DNA of 57,190 nt from Allobosea sp. (GTDB lineage: Bacteria > Pseudomonadota > Alphaproteobacteria > Rhizobiales > Beijerinckiaceae). The position numbers and the translations under genes are program-made. Shown here one piece after another: positions 8,907 to 18,578 of the stretch. Below the pieces are notes generated by a model. That model worked only from the letters and a program-made list of their open reading frames with translations, was not told the origin of the DNA and ran no database searches. Numbering within the stretch: position 1 is the first letter of the stretch; every line of letters begins with the position of its first letter. The stretch is taken from positions 1-57,190 of the forward strand of contig NZ_JAUYTP010000005.1 in the NCBI RefSeq assembly GCF_030695125.1, given 5' to 3'.

Positions 8907-11756
8907 ATGAGCTTGTGGCTGATCCCGCTGATACCCTTTCTGGCGGCAGTATTGCCACCGCTGACGATCCGGTCCGGGCGCACCGTCTGCGCCGTCACGA
9001 CGGGGCTGGCGACGTTGCTCGCGATGGTCCTGCTGCTCTCGCATGCACCGGCCGTCTATCGCGGCGAGATCGTCCAGGCGCGGTTGGACTGGCTGCCGCA
9101 GATCGGACTCTCGTTCTCGTTCTTCCTCGACGGTCTCGGCCTGTTCTTCGGCGCGCTCATCCTCGGGATCGGCCTGCTGGTCATCGTCTATGCGCGGTTC
9201 TATCTCAGCCGCAACGACCCGATGGGGCGCTTCTATGCCTATCTGCTGCTGTTCCAGGGCGCGATGGTGGGCGTGGTGGTGTCCGACAACATCCTGCTCC
9301 TGCTGGTGTTCTGGGAACTGACCAGCCTGACCTCCTTCCTGCTGATCGGGTACTGGCGGCATCTGCCCGAAGCCCGGCAGGGCGCGCGGATGGCGCTGGT
9401 CGTCACCGGCGGCGGCGGCCTGCTCCTGATCGCCGGCATGCTGATGCTCGGCCAGATCGCCGGCTCCTACGAACTGTCTGAAATTCTGCAGCGGGGCGAC
9501 CTGATCAAGGCCTCGCCGCTGTATCTGCCGATGCTGCTGCTGGTGCTGGGCGGCGCCTTCACCAAATCGGCGCAGTTTCCGTTCCATTTCTGGCTGCCGC
9601 ACGCCATGGCCGCGCCGACCCCGGTTTCGGCCTATCTGCACTCGGCCACGATGGTGAAGGCCGGCGTCTTCCTGCTGGCGCGCCTCTGGCCGGTGCTCGC
9701 CGGCACCGACGCCTGGTTCCTGATCGTGGCGCCCGTCGGGCTGGTCACCATGCTGGTCGCGGCCTGGATCGCGATCTTCAAGGATGATCTCAAGGGGCTG
9801 CTGGCTTTCTCCACCGTCAGCCATCTCGGCCTGATGACGATGCTGCTGGGCTTCGGCACGCCGATGGCGGCGGTGGCCGCCGTGTTCCACATCCTCAACC
9901 ACGCCACCTTCAAGGCGGCGCTGTTCATGGGTGCCGGCATCATCGACCACGAGACCGGCACGCGCGACATCCGCCGTCTCGGCGGTCTGCTGACGCTGAT
10001 GCCGATCACCGCGACGCTGGTGCTGATCGCCTCCGCCTCGATGGCGGGCATCGCTCCGCTCAATGGCTTCCTGTCCAAGGAGATGATGCTCGAGCAGGCC
10101 TTGCAGACCTCCTATGCCGGCATCCCCTGGCTGTTCCCGGTGATGGTGGGTCTGGCGACGCTGTTTTCCGTGGCCTATTCGGTCAGGCTCGCGGTGCGCG
10201 TGTTCTTCGGCCCGAAGCGGCACGACTATCCCGCCCACCCGCACGACCCGCCGGCCGGCATGTGGCTGCCTGTCGCGGTGCTCGTCGTCCTGGTGGTGGC
10301 GATCGGGCTTCTGCCGGCGCTGATTGCCGGGCCTATCGTCGCGCGCACGGCGCTTGCGGTGATCGGCGGGCCACTGCCGTCCTATTATCTGGCGATCTGG
10401 CACGGGGTCACGCCGGCTCTGCTGGTCAGCATCGCGGCGCTCATCGCCGGCACGGCCCTGTTTCTCGCCTATGGCCGGGTGGACGCCATCCGCCTCGGCC
10501 TGCCGCGTCCTGACGCCAAGACGCTGTTCGATCGCGTCGTCGACAGGGCGGTGACGGCCGCAAGCGGTCTCATCGCGCGCTCGCATACCGGCTCGCTGCA
10601 ACTCTACTTCGCCATCATTCTCGGCGCCGTGCTGGTGCTGGCAGCCGGTGGCTTCTGGACCGCGTCGCATGGCGCCGGCGCGCGCGCCACGCTGCCGGTC
10701 TCGTTCCCGGCCGTCGTCGCCTGGCTCGCCCTGGTCGTCGCCAGTCTGGCCGCGGCGCTGCGCCACCATGACCGCGTCTTCGCCCTGGTCCTGACCAGCG
10801 TGGTCGGCCTCGTGGTGTCGCTCGCCTTCCTGCAGTTCTCGGCGCCCGACCTCGCCCTGACGCAGATCTCCGTCGACGTGGTGACGACCGTCCTCTTGCT
10901 GCTCGCGCTCAATCTGCTGCCCAAGACGACGCCAAGGGATATCGGCGGGATGGTGCGCTGGCGCGATGCCGGGATCGCCGCGCTCGCCGGCCTCGGCATT
11001 GCGGCTCTCGCCTATGGGGTGATGACGCGCGGCTACGAGACGATCTCGACCTATCATCTGGAGCAGTCGAAGCCCGGTGGCGGCGGCACCAATGTCGTCA
11101 ACGTCATCCTCGTCGACTTCCGCGGCTTCGACACCTTCGGCGAGATCATCGTGCTCGGGATCGCGGCGCTGGCGATCTACGCGCTGCTGGATCACCCCTT
11201 CGGGAGGGCCTCGGCGCGGCGGCTGGCCAGCATTCGCTCTGCGGAGGAGGCCCGCGACGCCCATCCCCTGATGCTGGTCGTGGCGACGCGGGCGCTGCTG
11301 CCGCTGGCGCTGACGGTCGGCGCCTACATCTTCCTGCGCGGGCACAACCTGCCGGGCGGCGGCTTCATCGCCGGCCTCGTCGTGGCGATGGCGCTGATCA
11401 TGCAGTACATGGCCAGCGGTTATGTCTGGGCCCATGATCGCGCCCGGATCGACCCGCGGGCGATGATCGGCGCCGGCATCGTCATCGCCGGACTGACGGG
11501 CATGGGATCCTGGCTGTTCGGACGGCCGTTCCTGACCAGCTCCTACGACTATTTCTCGCTGCCGCTGGTGGGAGAATTCGAGCTGGCGACGGCGATGGCG
11601 TTCGATCTCGGCGTGTTCCTCACCGTCGTCGGGGCCGTGCTGATGTCGCTGGCGCAGATTTCGCGCGTCCAGCAGCGCGCCGAGCGGTCCCCCGTGACCG
11701 ATCATCCGATGGACATCGTGCTCGACGCCAAAACCGCCGTCGTGAAGGAGGTTTGA
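8907..11756 (+). CDS. mrpA: Mrp-type cation/proton antiporter, fused subunit A+B
   Basis: This is the largest subunit (949 aa) of a heteromultimeric Na+(K+)/H+ antiporter in the inner membrane. The first two thirds resemble complex I NuoL/MrpA, with a membrane Glu in LLVFWELTSLTSF and the Lys/His signature FTKSAQFPFHFWLPHAM. A C-terminal MrpB (MnhB) domain follows: LLPLALTVGAYIFLRGHN and GGGFIAGLVVAMALI. This A/B fusion is the arrangement of rhizobial PhaAB. It heads a six-gene operon with overlaps or gaps of only a few bases. Upstream lie about 260 bp of non-coding DNA that presumably hold the promoter. Whether K+ or Na+ is the preferred ion cannot be seen. Confidence 0.94.
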   Translation: MSLWLIPLIPFLAAVLPPLTIRSGRTVCAVTTGLATLLAMVLLLSHAPAVYRGEIVQARLDWLPQIGLSFSFFLDGLGLFFGALILGIGLLVIVYARFYLSRNDPMGRFYAYLLLFQGAMVGVVVSDNILLLLVFWELTSLTSFLLIGYWRHLPEARQGARMALVVTGGGGLLLIAGMLMLGQIAGSYELSEILQRGDLIKASPLYLPMLLLVLGGAFTKSAQFPFHFWLPHAMAAPTPVSAYLHSATMVKAGVFLLARLWPVLAGTDAWFLIVAPVGLVTMLVAAWIAIFKDDLKGLLAFSTVSHLGLMTMLLGFGTPMAAVAAVFHILNHATFKAALFMGAGIIDHETGTRDIRRLGGLLTLMPITATLVLIASASMAGIAPLNGFLSKEMMLEQALQTSYAGIPWLFPVMVGLATLFSVAYSVRLAVRVFFGPKRHDYPAHPHDPPAGMWLPVAVLVVLVVAIGLLPALIAGPIVARTALAVIGGPLPSYYLAIWHGVTPALLVSIAALIAGTALFLAYGRVDAIRLGLPRPDAKTLFDRVVDRAVTAASGLIARSHTGSLQLYFAIILGAVLVLAAGGFWTASHGAGARATLPVSFPAVVAWLALVVASLAAALRHHDRVFALVLTSVVGLVVSLAFLQFSAPDLALTQISVDVVTTVLLLLALNLLPKTTPRDIGGMVRWRDAGIAALAGLGIAALAYGVMTRGYETISTYHLEQSKPGGGGTNVVNVILVDFRGFDTFGEIIVLGIAALAIYALLDHPFGRASARRLASIRSAEEARDAHPLMLVVATRALLPLALTVGAYIFLRGHNLPGGGFIAGLVVAMALIMQYMASGYVWAHDRARIDPRAMIGAGIVIAGLTGMGSWLFGRPFLTSSYDYFSLPLVGEFELATAMAFDLGVFLTVVGAVLMSLAQISRVQQRAERSPVTDHPMDIVLDAKTAVVKEV

Positions 11757-11757
11757 G

Positions 11758-12141
11758 GTGGAACTGCTTGTCGCCAGCGCAACGGGCGTGATGACGGCGG
11801 TCGGGATCTATCTCCTGCTCCGCGCGCGCACCTTCCCGGTCATCATCGGCCTGACCTTCCTGTCCTATGCCGTGAACCTGTTCCTGTTCGCGATGGGCCG
11901 CCTCGGCATCAACCAGCCGCCGATCTTCGGCGCGCAGGCGACGGGCTATGCCGATCCGCTGCCCCAGGCGCTGGTCCTGACTGCGATCGTGATCTCCTTC
12001 GGGATGACGGCGCTGATCGTCGTGCTGGCGCTGCGCGGGTTCCTCGAATCGGGAAGCGACGCGGTCGATCTCGCGGCGCCGGAGGAGGGCGGCCCGGCCG
12101 CCGCCGGGGCCCATGGCGACACGGCGCGGCGTCCGTCATGA
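11758..12141 (+). CDS. mrpC: Mrp antiporter subunit C
   Basis: This 127 aa membrane protein has three predicted helices and resembles NuoK/MnhC (GVMTAVGIYLLLRA, GLTFLSYAVNLFLFAMG, ALVLTAIVISFGMTALIVVLAL). It starts with GTG one base after the stop of the A/B subunit, and its stop overlaps the next start by 4 bp (ATGA), so translation is probably coupled. The C-terminal tail is hydrophilic and Ala/Gly-rich. It is part of the hetero-oligomeric antiporter and is not expected to work alone. Confidence 0.93.
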   Translation: MELLVASATGVMTAVGIYLLLRARTFPVIIGLTFLSYAVNLFLFAMGRLGINQPPIFGAQATGYADPLPQALVLTAIVISFGMTALIVVLALRGFLESGSDAVDLAAPEEGGPAAAGAHGDTARRPS

Positions 12142-13697
12142 ACCACTGGATCGTCATTCCCACGGTTCTGCCGGCCATGACGGCGGCGCTGCTCATCCTG
12201 GCGCTGCCGCACCACCTGATCCATCAGCGGATCGTGTCGATCGGCGCGACGGTGCTGATGCTGGTCCTGGCGATCGGCCTGCTGATGCTGGCCGGCGACG
12301 GGGCGCCCAGGGCCTATTTCCTGGGCAACTGGCCGGCGCCCTTCGGCATCGTGCTGGTGCTGGACCGGCTGTCTGCGACCATGCTGGTGCTGACGGCGGC
12401 GCTGGCGCTGGCGGTGGCGATCTATGCCTGCGTCGGCTGGGACACGCGCGGGCGGCACTTCCATGCGCTGCTGCAGTTCCAGCTGCTCGGCGTCAACGGC
12501 GCCTTCCTGACGGGCGACCTGTTCAACCTGTTCGTCTTCTTCGAGGTCATGCTGATCGCCTCCTATGGCCTGATGCTGCATGGCGGCGGCGCACCGCGGC
12601 TGAAGGCGGGCTTCCATTACGTCGCGATCAATCTCATCGCCTCGACGCTGTTCCTGTTCGGCGTCGGTCTGATCTACGCAATCACCGGCACGCTCAACAT
12701 GGCCGATCTCGCTGGCAAGGTCGCCGCCGTCTCGGCTGGCGACCAGGCGCTGCTGAAGACCGGAGCGATGCTGCTGTTTGCGGTGTTCGCCACCAAGGCG
12801 GCGCTGGTGCCGCTGCACTGGTGGCTGCCGAGCGCCTATGCCGCGACCTCGGCTCCAGCGGCCGCGATGTTCATGATCATGACCAAGGTCGGCGCCTATG
12901 CGATCATCCGCGTCTACGGGCTGATCTTCGGCGCCGACGCCGGCCCTCTCGGCGCCGTCGCTGCGCCGATCGTCATCCCGCTGGCGCTCGTCACGCTCAT
13001 CGTCGGTGCGGTCGGCGTGCTCGCCAGCCGCAATCTGCGCGACCTCGTCTGTTTCGCGGTCGTCGCCTCGATGGGCAATCTGCTGATCGCGGTGGGGCTG
13101 TTCGACGGCGTCGGCACCACCGCGGCGATCTACTATCTCGTCCACAGCACGCTGACGGGCGCCGCCCTGTTCCTGCTCGTCGATCTGATCGCCCAGCGGC
13201 GCGGCAAGGCGTCCGACACGCTCGCGCCGGCGCCGGCCATCGCCAACGAGACGGTTCTGGGCGCGCTGTTCTTCCTGGGCGCCATCGCCATGGTCGGCAT
13301 GCCGCCTCTGGCGGGCTTCATCGGCAAGCTGCTGATCCTCGGGGCGACGCGCGAGACAGCCCAGGCGCCCTTGATCTGGTCCGTCATCCTCGGCGCGAGC
13401 CTGCTGATGATGATCGGCTTCGCGCGCGCCGGCTCGGTGGTCTTCTGGAACAATCCAAGGCCTGGGGATGAGGCCGGCGGCGCGCCGGTCGGCCGGGTCA
13501 GGGACGGGCTGACCGCGACCGCCCTCGTGCCGATCGTCGTCGTCGGCCTGCTGCTGGGCGCGACCGCGGTGCTGTCCTTCGCCGCCGGACCCTTCACCGC
13601 CGCCTTCGAGGCGACCTCGGCGCAACTGCTCGACAAGTCCGGGTATATCCGTGCGGTGCTCCAGCCCGCCGCGGGCCCCGGCAGCGGGGGGAACTAG
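12138..13697 (+). CDS. mrpD: Mrp antiporter subunit D
   Basis: This 519 aa polytopic protein is homologous to the NuoM/NuoN proton channels of complex I. The conserved membrane Glu lies in LFVFFEVMLIASYG near residue 137. The Lys-bearing helix reads FATKAALVPLHWWLPSAYA near 220, followed by MFMIMTKVGAYAI. Together with subunit A it is thought to form the ion-translocating part of the antiporter. It overlaps subunit C by 4 bp and ends 3 bp before subunit E. Length and motif content are normal. Confidence 0.94.
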   Translation: MNHWIVIPTVLPAMTAALLILALPHHLIHQRIVSIGATVLMLVLAIGLLMLAGDGAPRAYFLGNWPAPFGIVLVLDRLSATMLVLTAALALAVAIYACVGWDTRGRHFHALLQFQLLGVNGAFLTGDLFNLFVFFEVMLIASYGLMLHGGGAPRLKAGFHYVAINLIASTLFLFGVGLIYAITGTLNMADLAGKVAAVSAGDQALLKTGAMLLFAVFATKAALVPLHWWLPSAYAATSAPAAAMFMIMTKVGAYAIIRVYGLIFGADAGPLGAVAAPIVIPLALVTLIVGAVGVLASRNLRDLVCFAVVASMGNLLIAVGLFDGVGTTAAIYYLVHSTLTGAALFLLVDLIAQRRGKASDTLAPAPAIANETVLGALFFLGAIAMVGMPPLAGFIGKLLILGATRETAQAPLIWSVILGASLLMMIGFARAGSVVFWNNPRPGDEAGGAPVGRVRDGLTATALVPIVVVGLLLGATAVLSFAAGPFTAAFEATSAQLLDKSGYIRAVLQPAAGPGSGGN

Positions 13698-13700
13698 GCC

Positions 13701-14192
13701 ATGGCCATGCGTCTGTTTCCGCATCCCCTGCTCACGGTCTGGATCGTCGTCGTCTGGATCCTGCTCGTCAACACGATCACGTTCGGCCATCTGGTGCTGG
13801 GGCTGGTCCTGGGCGTTCTGATTCCGCTCACCACCAGCGCCTATTGGCCGGGGCGCCCGCGCGTGCGCTCTCCGCTGATGATGATCGAGTTCATGCTGGT
13901 GGTGCTCTGGGACATCGTGGTGTCCAACATCCAGGTCGCCTCGCTGATCCTGTTTCGCCGCGGCGACAGCCTGCAGTCGCGCTTCATCACCGTGCCGCTG
14001 GATCTCAACTCGCCGGAGGCGATCACCGTTCTGGCCGGGACGATCACGATGACGCCGGGCACGGTCTCGGCCGATATCAGCGCGGACGGCCGCGCCCTGC
14101 TGGTGCATTGCCTCGAGGCCGATGGGGCGGACGACACGGTCGCCCAGATCAAGCACCGCTACGAACGCAGACTGAAGAGGATCTTCGAATGA
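13701..14192 (+). CDS. mrpE: Mrp antiporter subunit E
   Basis: This 163 aa MnhE-family protein has two N-terminal hydrophobic helices (LTVWIVVVWILLVNTITFGHLVLGLVLG, given in part) and then a soluble domain containing the family segment ITVLAGTITMTPGTVSADIS. The stop overlaps the start of subunit F by 4 bp. It is needed for assembly of the seven-subunit-equivalent complex in characterised Mrp systems. The motif match and position leave little doubt. Confidence 0.93.
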   Translation: MAMRLFPHPLLTVWIVVVWILLVNTITFGHLVLGLVLGVLIPLTTSAYWPGRPRVRSPLMMIEFMLVVLWDIVVSNIQVASLILFRRGDSLQSRFITVPLDLNSPEAITVLAGTITMTPGTVSADISADGRALLVHCLEADGADDTVAQIKHRYERRLKRIFE

Positions 14193-14458
14193 TCGAAACC
14201 GCCTGTCTGATCGCGATGGTCGCTACCAGCTTCGCCATTATCCTGAATCTCTACCGGATGGCGCTCGGCCCCGACGTGACCGACCGCATCCTCGCCCTCG
14301 ACACCATGGTCATCAACGCGATCGCCCTGATCGTGCTGCTCGGCATCGTCTACGGCACGGCGATGTATTTCGAGGCGGCGATGCTGATCGCCATGGTCGG
14401 CTTCGTGACGACCGTGGCGTTCTGCAAATACCTGCTCCGCGGCAATGTGATCGAATAG
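14189..14458 (+). CDS. mrpF: Mrp antiporter subunit F
   Basis: This 89 aa MnhF-family protein has three predicted helices. The signature RMALGPDVTDRILALDT sits after the first helix and is typical of the family. The ATG at 14189 overlaps the end of subunit E (ATGA); a longer frame exists upstream, but this start matches family length. One base separates its stop from the subunit G start. Confidence 0.93.
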   Translation: MIETACLIAMVATSFAIILNLYRMALGPDVTDRILALDTMVINAIALIVLLGIVYGTAMYFEAAMLIAMVGFVTTVAFCKYLLRGNVIE

Positions 14459-14459
14459 G

Positions 14460-14828
14460 ATGCTGACCATGCACGGGATTGGCGAATGGGCCGTCGCGGC
14501 CTTGATCCTCATCGGAGCCTTCTTCATCCTCGTCGGCTCGTTTGGACTGGCCAAGCTGCCCGATATGATGCGGCGCCTGCACGGGCCCTCCAAAGCGACA
14601 ACGCTCGGCATCGGCTCGCTGCTGATCGCCTCGATGCTCAACTTCATCGGGGTCAGCGGCCGGATCTCGTTCCACGAACTGCTGATCACGATCTTCCTGT
14701 TCCTGACCGCGCCGGTGACCGCTCATATGCTGGCCAAGGCGCATATCCTGCGCTCGCAGAAGGACCGAGGCAGCCTGTCGCCGACCGGCCGCCCGGCCGG
14801 CTGGGCCACCCTCGACGTCGACAAGTGA
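14460..14828 (+). CDS. mrpG: Mrp antiporter subunit G
   Basis: This is the last gene of the antiporter operon. The 122 aa MnhG-family protein has three helices and the conserved segment SFGLAKLPDMMRRLHGPSKATTLGIG, quoted only in part here as LPDMMRRLHGPSKATTLG. The start could be ATG 14460 or ATG 14469. The C-terminal tail is polar. About 256 bp with no recognisable gene separate it from the converging P-type ATPase, and I saw no clear rho-independent terminator there. Confidence 0.93.
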   Translation: MLTMHGIGEWAVAALILIGAFFILVGSFGLAKLPDMMRRLHGPSKATTLGIGSLLIASMLNFIGVSGRISFHELLITIFLFLTAPVTAHMLAKAHILRSQKDRGSLSPTGRPAGWATLDVDK

Positions 14829-15084
14829 GCGCCGTGCAGCCGGGCAGGGAAAGCGTCTCTGGCGGTGCTTGACGCAGCCCTGTCGACGTCGCCGGATGCC
14901 GTCGCGTCTTCCATGGCGGCACCGGATCGACCGGATGCGAACGTCGATGGGCGATCCTGTCCCGTGAATTCGCCATATCCACCGGCCTTCCCGCGCCACC
15001 GGCTGGCCGCCGTTGGACGGACCAGCGCAGGGGCTGAAGGCGGTTCCGGAAGCGTCCATCGTCTGCTGCCTGGCGAGCGGGCGG

Positions 15085-17727
15085 TCACATTCGGCGCAGA
15101 CCGAGCCGCAGCTGCTTCTCGATCTCGATCACGATGAAGAAGACCACGCCGATGGCGACGATCAGCACCCCGTCCGCCAGCGGAAGCGCCGTCGTGCCGA
15201 AGATGCGCTGCAACGGCGGCAGATAGGTGATGGCAAACTGCGCCACCGTCGCGACGGTAACCGTGATCCAGATCGCCCGTGTTCCGCGCGCGGCGGCAAA
15301 GGTCAGCGACGCGCCATGGATGTTGCGGATGAAGAACAGGTGGAAGATCTCCAGCACGACCAGCGTGTTCATCGCCATGGTCTGCGCCTGGGCCAGCGGA
15401 TAGCCGCGGTCCATCGCATAGCTGAAGATCCCGAACACCGCCGCCAGGAAGAGCAGCGACACAAACAGAACGTGCCAGACCAGACCGCCGGTCAGGAGCG
15501 GCTGGCCGCGCGGCCGGGGAGGTCGGCGCATCGTTCCCGCCTCCGTGGGTTCGAACGCCAGGGCGATGCCCAGCGTGATCCCGGTGATCAGGTTGATCCA
15601 GAGAATCTGCACCGCCGTCACCGGCAGCGCCAGGCCCAGCAGAAGCGCCGCCACGACCGTCATGGCCTCGCCCGCATTGGTCGGCAGCGTCCAGCTGATT
15701 ACCTTTGTCAGGTTGTCGTAGACCGTCCGTCCTTCGCGCACTGCCGCCGCGATGGAGGTGAAGTTGTCGTCGGCCAGCACGAGATCGGCGGCCTCCTTGG
15801 CGGCTTCTGAGCCTTTCAGGCCCATCGCCACGCCGATGTCCGCGCGTTTCAGCGCCGGCGCATCGTTGACGCCGTCGCCGGTCATGGCGACCATCAGCCC
15901 ATGGGCCTGAAGGGCCATGACCAGGCGCAGCTTATGCTCCGGGCTGGTCCGGGCGAAAATGTCGGTATCGAGCACCTCCTGACGGAGCTGTGCATCGTCG
16001 AGATCATCGAGATCGGCGCCCGTCAGCACGTCGCGCGTATTGGCCAGACCGATCTGCTTGCCGATCGCGGCCGCCGTTCCCGCGTGATCGCCGGTGATCA
16101 TCTTGACCCGGATGCCAGCGGCCGCGCAATCGGCCACGGCGGCAACCGCTTCCGGTCGTGGCGGGTCGATCAGCCCGACGAGCCCGAGCAGCGTGAGCTG
16201 CCCCTCGAAGGCCGAGGCTCCGATCGGCCCCGGTGCGGTGCGGCGGACCGCGAGCGCCAGCACGCGCTGGCCCTGCGCTGCGATCTCGTCTGCGGTGCGG
16301 CGCCAGGCCTCGGCGTCGATCTCCGTCACGCCATCGGGCGTCCCCTGATCGACGCACATGTCGAGCACGCGCTCGGGCGCGCCCTTGACGTGCAGGAGCG
16401 TGCCCAACGGGCCGGTATGCAGCACGGCCATGTAGCGGTTGCGGGCATCGAAGGGAATCTCGTCGGAGCGGTTCCAGCCCTGTCCCGAGACCGGATCGAC
16501 CTTCCCGGCGAAGGCGAGCAGGGCCCCTTCCATCGGATCGCCCTCGACGATCCAGACGCCAGCAGTCTCATGCAGTTCGGCGTCGTTGCACAGCCGCGCT
16601 GCCAGGGCGATACCGGCGAGGCCTCCAGGCGCGGGGGAGATCGCGCCTGACGGCGCATAGCCTTCGCCCCCGACGGTGAACACGCCCTCCGGTGTCGCAA
16701 CCGTAACCACTGCCATTTCATTGCGCGTGAGCGTACCGGTCTTGTCCGTACAGATGACGGAGACCGCGCCGATCGCCTCGATGGCTGGCAGCCGTCGGAC
16801 GATGGCGTTGCGCCGCGCCATCGCCTGGACGCCGATCGCGAGCGTGATCGTCATCACCGCGGGCAGGCCCTCTGGGATGGCGGCCACGGCCACGCCGACC
16901 ACCGCCATGAACAATTCCGCGAAATCGCGATGCGCCACGGCGTAGCCATAGAGGAGCAGCAGGCCGGCGATGGCGAGAATGAGCAGGCTCAGCCAGCGGG
17001 CGAAATGGTCCATCTGCTGCACGAGCGGCGTGGTCAGTTGCTCGACCCCGGCGATGAGCCCGCCGATCCGGCCGATCTCGGTGTTCGCGCCGGTCCCCGT
17101 CACCAGCCCCTGCGCCGTGCCCTGCGTCACGATCGTTCCGGAGAACGCCATCGAGCGGCGATCCCCGAGCGCGCTTTCGCTTGCCACGGGTGCGGCATTC
17201 TTGGAGACGGGCACGGATTCGCCCGTCAGGATCGCCTCCTGCACGGCCAGGCCGCGGACCTCGAGCAGCCGCAGATCGGCCGGGATCCTGTCTCCCGGCT
17301 CGAGCAGCACGATGTCGCCCGGCACCAGAGCCGCGCCGTCGACCGTGACGCGCCGGCCGTCGCGCAGCACCGAGGCGCGCGGCGCCAGCATCTGGCGGAT
17401 GGCGTCCATGGCCTCGTCGGCGCGGCCTTCCTGAACAAAGCCGATGATCGCATTGGCAAGCACCACCGCGAGGATCACGCCCGTATCCAGCCAATGACCG
17501 AGCCCGGCGGTGACGACGGCGGCACCCAGGAGGACGTAGATCAGCACATGGTCGAACTGGACCAGAAAGCGACGCAGCGGGCCGTGCCTCTCCTGCTGCG
17601 GCAGAAGGTTGGATCCATGGGTCGCAAGGCGCGCCTTCGCCTCTTCGGCGCTCAGGCCGCCGGCGGTCGCTTCGAGCGTCGCCAATGCGTCCGCCGCCGG
17701 GATCGCATGCCAATCGGGTTGGGTCAT
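15085..17727 (-). CDS. P2-type cation-transporting ATPase
   Basis: This 880 aa P-type ATPase pumps cations across the inner membrane. It has an N-terminal cation-ATPase domain ([10 protein letters not shown] onward), TGESVPV in the actuator domain, the phosphorylated Asp in [12 protein letters not shown] near residue 327 and the hinge [22 protein letters not shown] (quoted in part as [11 protein letters not shown]). TM4 has PEGLP and TM5 has NAGEAM, as in Ca2+ pumps. TM6 reads [10 protein letters not shown], so the Asp of the SERCA-type NxxTDG motif is Gly, and the transported ion cannot be called Ca2+ with confidence. The start at 17727 is preferred (GAGAGG upstream); an upstream in-frame ATG lacks family similarity. 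It converges on the Mrp operon, which suggests a shared ion-homeostasis role. Confidence 0.9.
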   Translation of the reverse strand: MTQPDWHAIPAADALATLEATAGGLSAEEAKARLATHGSNLLPQQERHGPLRRFLVQFDHVLIYVLLGAAVVTAGLGHWLDTGVILAVVLANAIIGFVQEGRADEAMDAIRQMLAPRASVLRDGRRVTVDGAALVPGDIVLLEPGDRIPADLRLLEVRGLAVQEAILTGESVPVSKNAAPVASESALGDRRSMAFSGTIVTQGTAQGLVTGTGANTEIGRIGGLIAGVEQLTTPLVQQMDHFARWLSLLILAIAGLLLLYGYAVAHRDFAELFMAVVGVAVAAIPEGLPAVMTITLAIGVQAMARRNAIVRRLPAIEAIGAVSVICTDKTGTLTRNEMAVVTVATPEGVFTVGGEGYAPSGAISPAPGGLAGIALAARLCNDAELHETAGVWIVEGDPMEGALLAFAGKVDPVSGQGWNRSDEIPFDARNRYMAVLHTGPLGTLLHVKGAPERVLDMCVDQGTPDGVTEIDAEAWRRTADEIAAQGQRVLALAVRRTAPGPIGASAFEGQLTLLGLVGLIDPPRPEAVAAVADCAAAGIRVKMITGDHAGTAAAIGKQIGLANTRDVLTGADLDDLDDAQLRQEVLDTDIFARTSPEHKLRLVMALQAHGLMVAMTGDGVNDAPALKRADIGVAMGLKGSEAAKEAADLVLADDNFTSIAAAVREGRTVYDNLTKVISWTLPTNAGEAMTVVAALLLGLALPVTAVQILWINLITGITLGIALAFEPTEAGTMRRPPRPRGQPLLTGGLVWHVLFVSLLFLAAVFGIFSYAMDRGYPLAQAQTMAMNTLVVLEIFHLFFIRNIHGASLTFAAARGTRAIWITVTVATVAQFAITYLPPLQRIFGTTALPLADGVLIVAIGVVFFIVIEIEKQLRLGLRRM

Positions 17728-18578
17728 CAGCCTCTCCACCGCGCTCCTGCGGGGACGGCCGCTCGCCTCGCAGGTCGCTCTCGCCGGAACGATAAGCGCA
17801 GGCTGCGCCAAGGCCGTTGATCGAGCGCAAGGCGAAGCCAGACGGCGCTGCCCAGAACTGCGGACTCTGACGGCGTGCCTCGGACTTCACGCCGAGCGGG
17901 GAAGAGAAACCGTGTTGAGCAGCGTGCTTCGGGGATCGGAGCGCGTCAGGCCTCTCGGGCTGCTCAACGTGTCGCCTTCGACCTCGACGAGCGGCAGCAG
18001 GCCCGGCGTTGCGGAATCGACATCATCGATTTCGATCGGCTGGCCTCGCCCGAGCCCTCACCCATCGGCGGCATCCACCTCAAGGCTGAGGGCGAGCATT
18101 CGCGGCAGGCCGCCGCAGCCGTGCAGTGGGCGGTGCAACGCCGACGCTTCCGCAAGGGCGGATTCAGTCACTGCATGTCATGGCGGTCATCCATCCCGGC
18201 ATCAGCTTTCGGATGAGTGTCCGTCCCGATCGTCAATGGCGGAATGACCCAACGTTCGCGTGAAACCGAAGCGCAGAGGATGCGCCATGACTTTGCGCAG
18301 ACGGGCGCATGGTTCCCATGGGATCTCCGGCATGGCGGTGTGGACGCCTCAATGGCTTTGCATCAAGCTCTGAAATCTGCAATCGAGATTGCGCATGGGC
18401 CGGCAGGGGGGAGGATCATGAAGGTGTTCAGGGTCGCGCCGGTTCTTCCGGGCGCCAGGGCTTTGATCGCCCTGATCGCAATGCCGTTCCCATCCCCTTC
18501 CCAGGGGCGTCATATCTCATCGGCAGGATGCCGATGCTGTGGTTGAGCGCGCGTATCGCGTGGTTCTGGAGTTGACCG
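17728..18578. other. Gene-poor intergenic region (about 850 bp)
   Basis: This lies between the divergent P-type ATPase and the lipoprotein hydrolase. Several short open frames exist but none resembles a known protein. The best small candidate is ATG 18418, preceded by a strong purine run (GGGGGGAGG) but with only 3 nt spacing and encoding about 42 residues. I do not support it as a gene. The promoters of both flanking genes should lie here, but no convincing -35/-10 pair stands out. Confidence 0.5.

Noticed and set aside
8877..11705. A 942-codon frame antisense to mrpA
   Set aside because: Composed of His/Gln/Arg/Glu-rich stretches that are the complement of hydrophobic helix codons; not a protein.
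18217..18546. A 109-codon frame upstream of the DUF900 lipoprotein gene
   Set aside because: No recognisable family, poor ribosome site at its first start, mixed composition; the inner ATG at 18418 has too short spacing.
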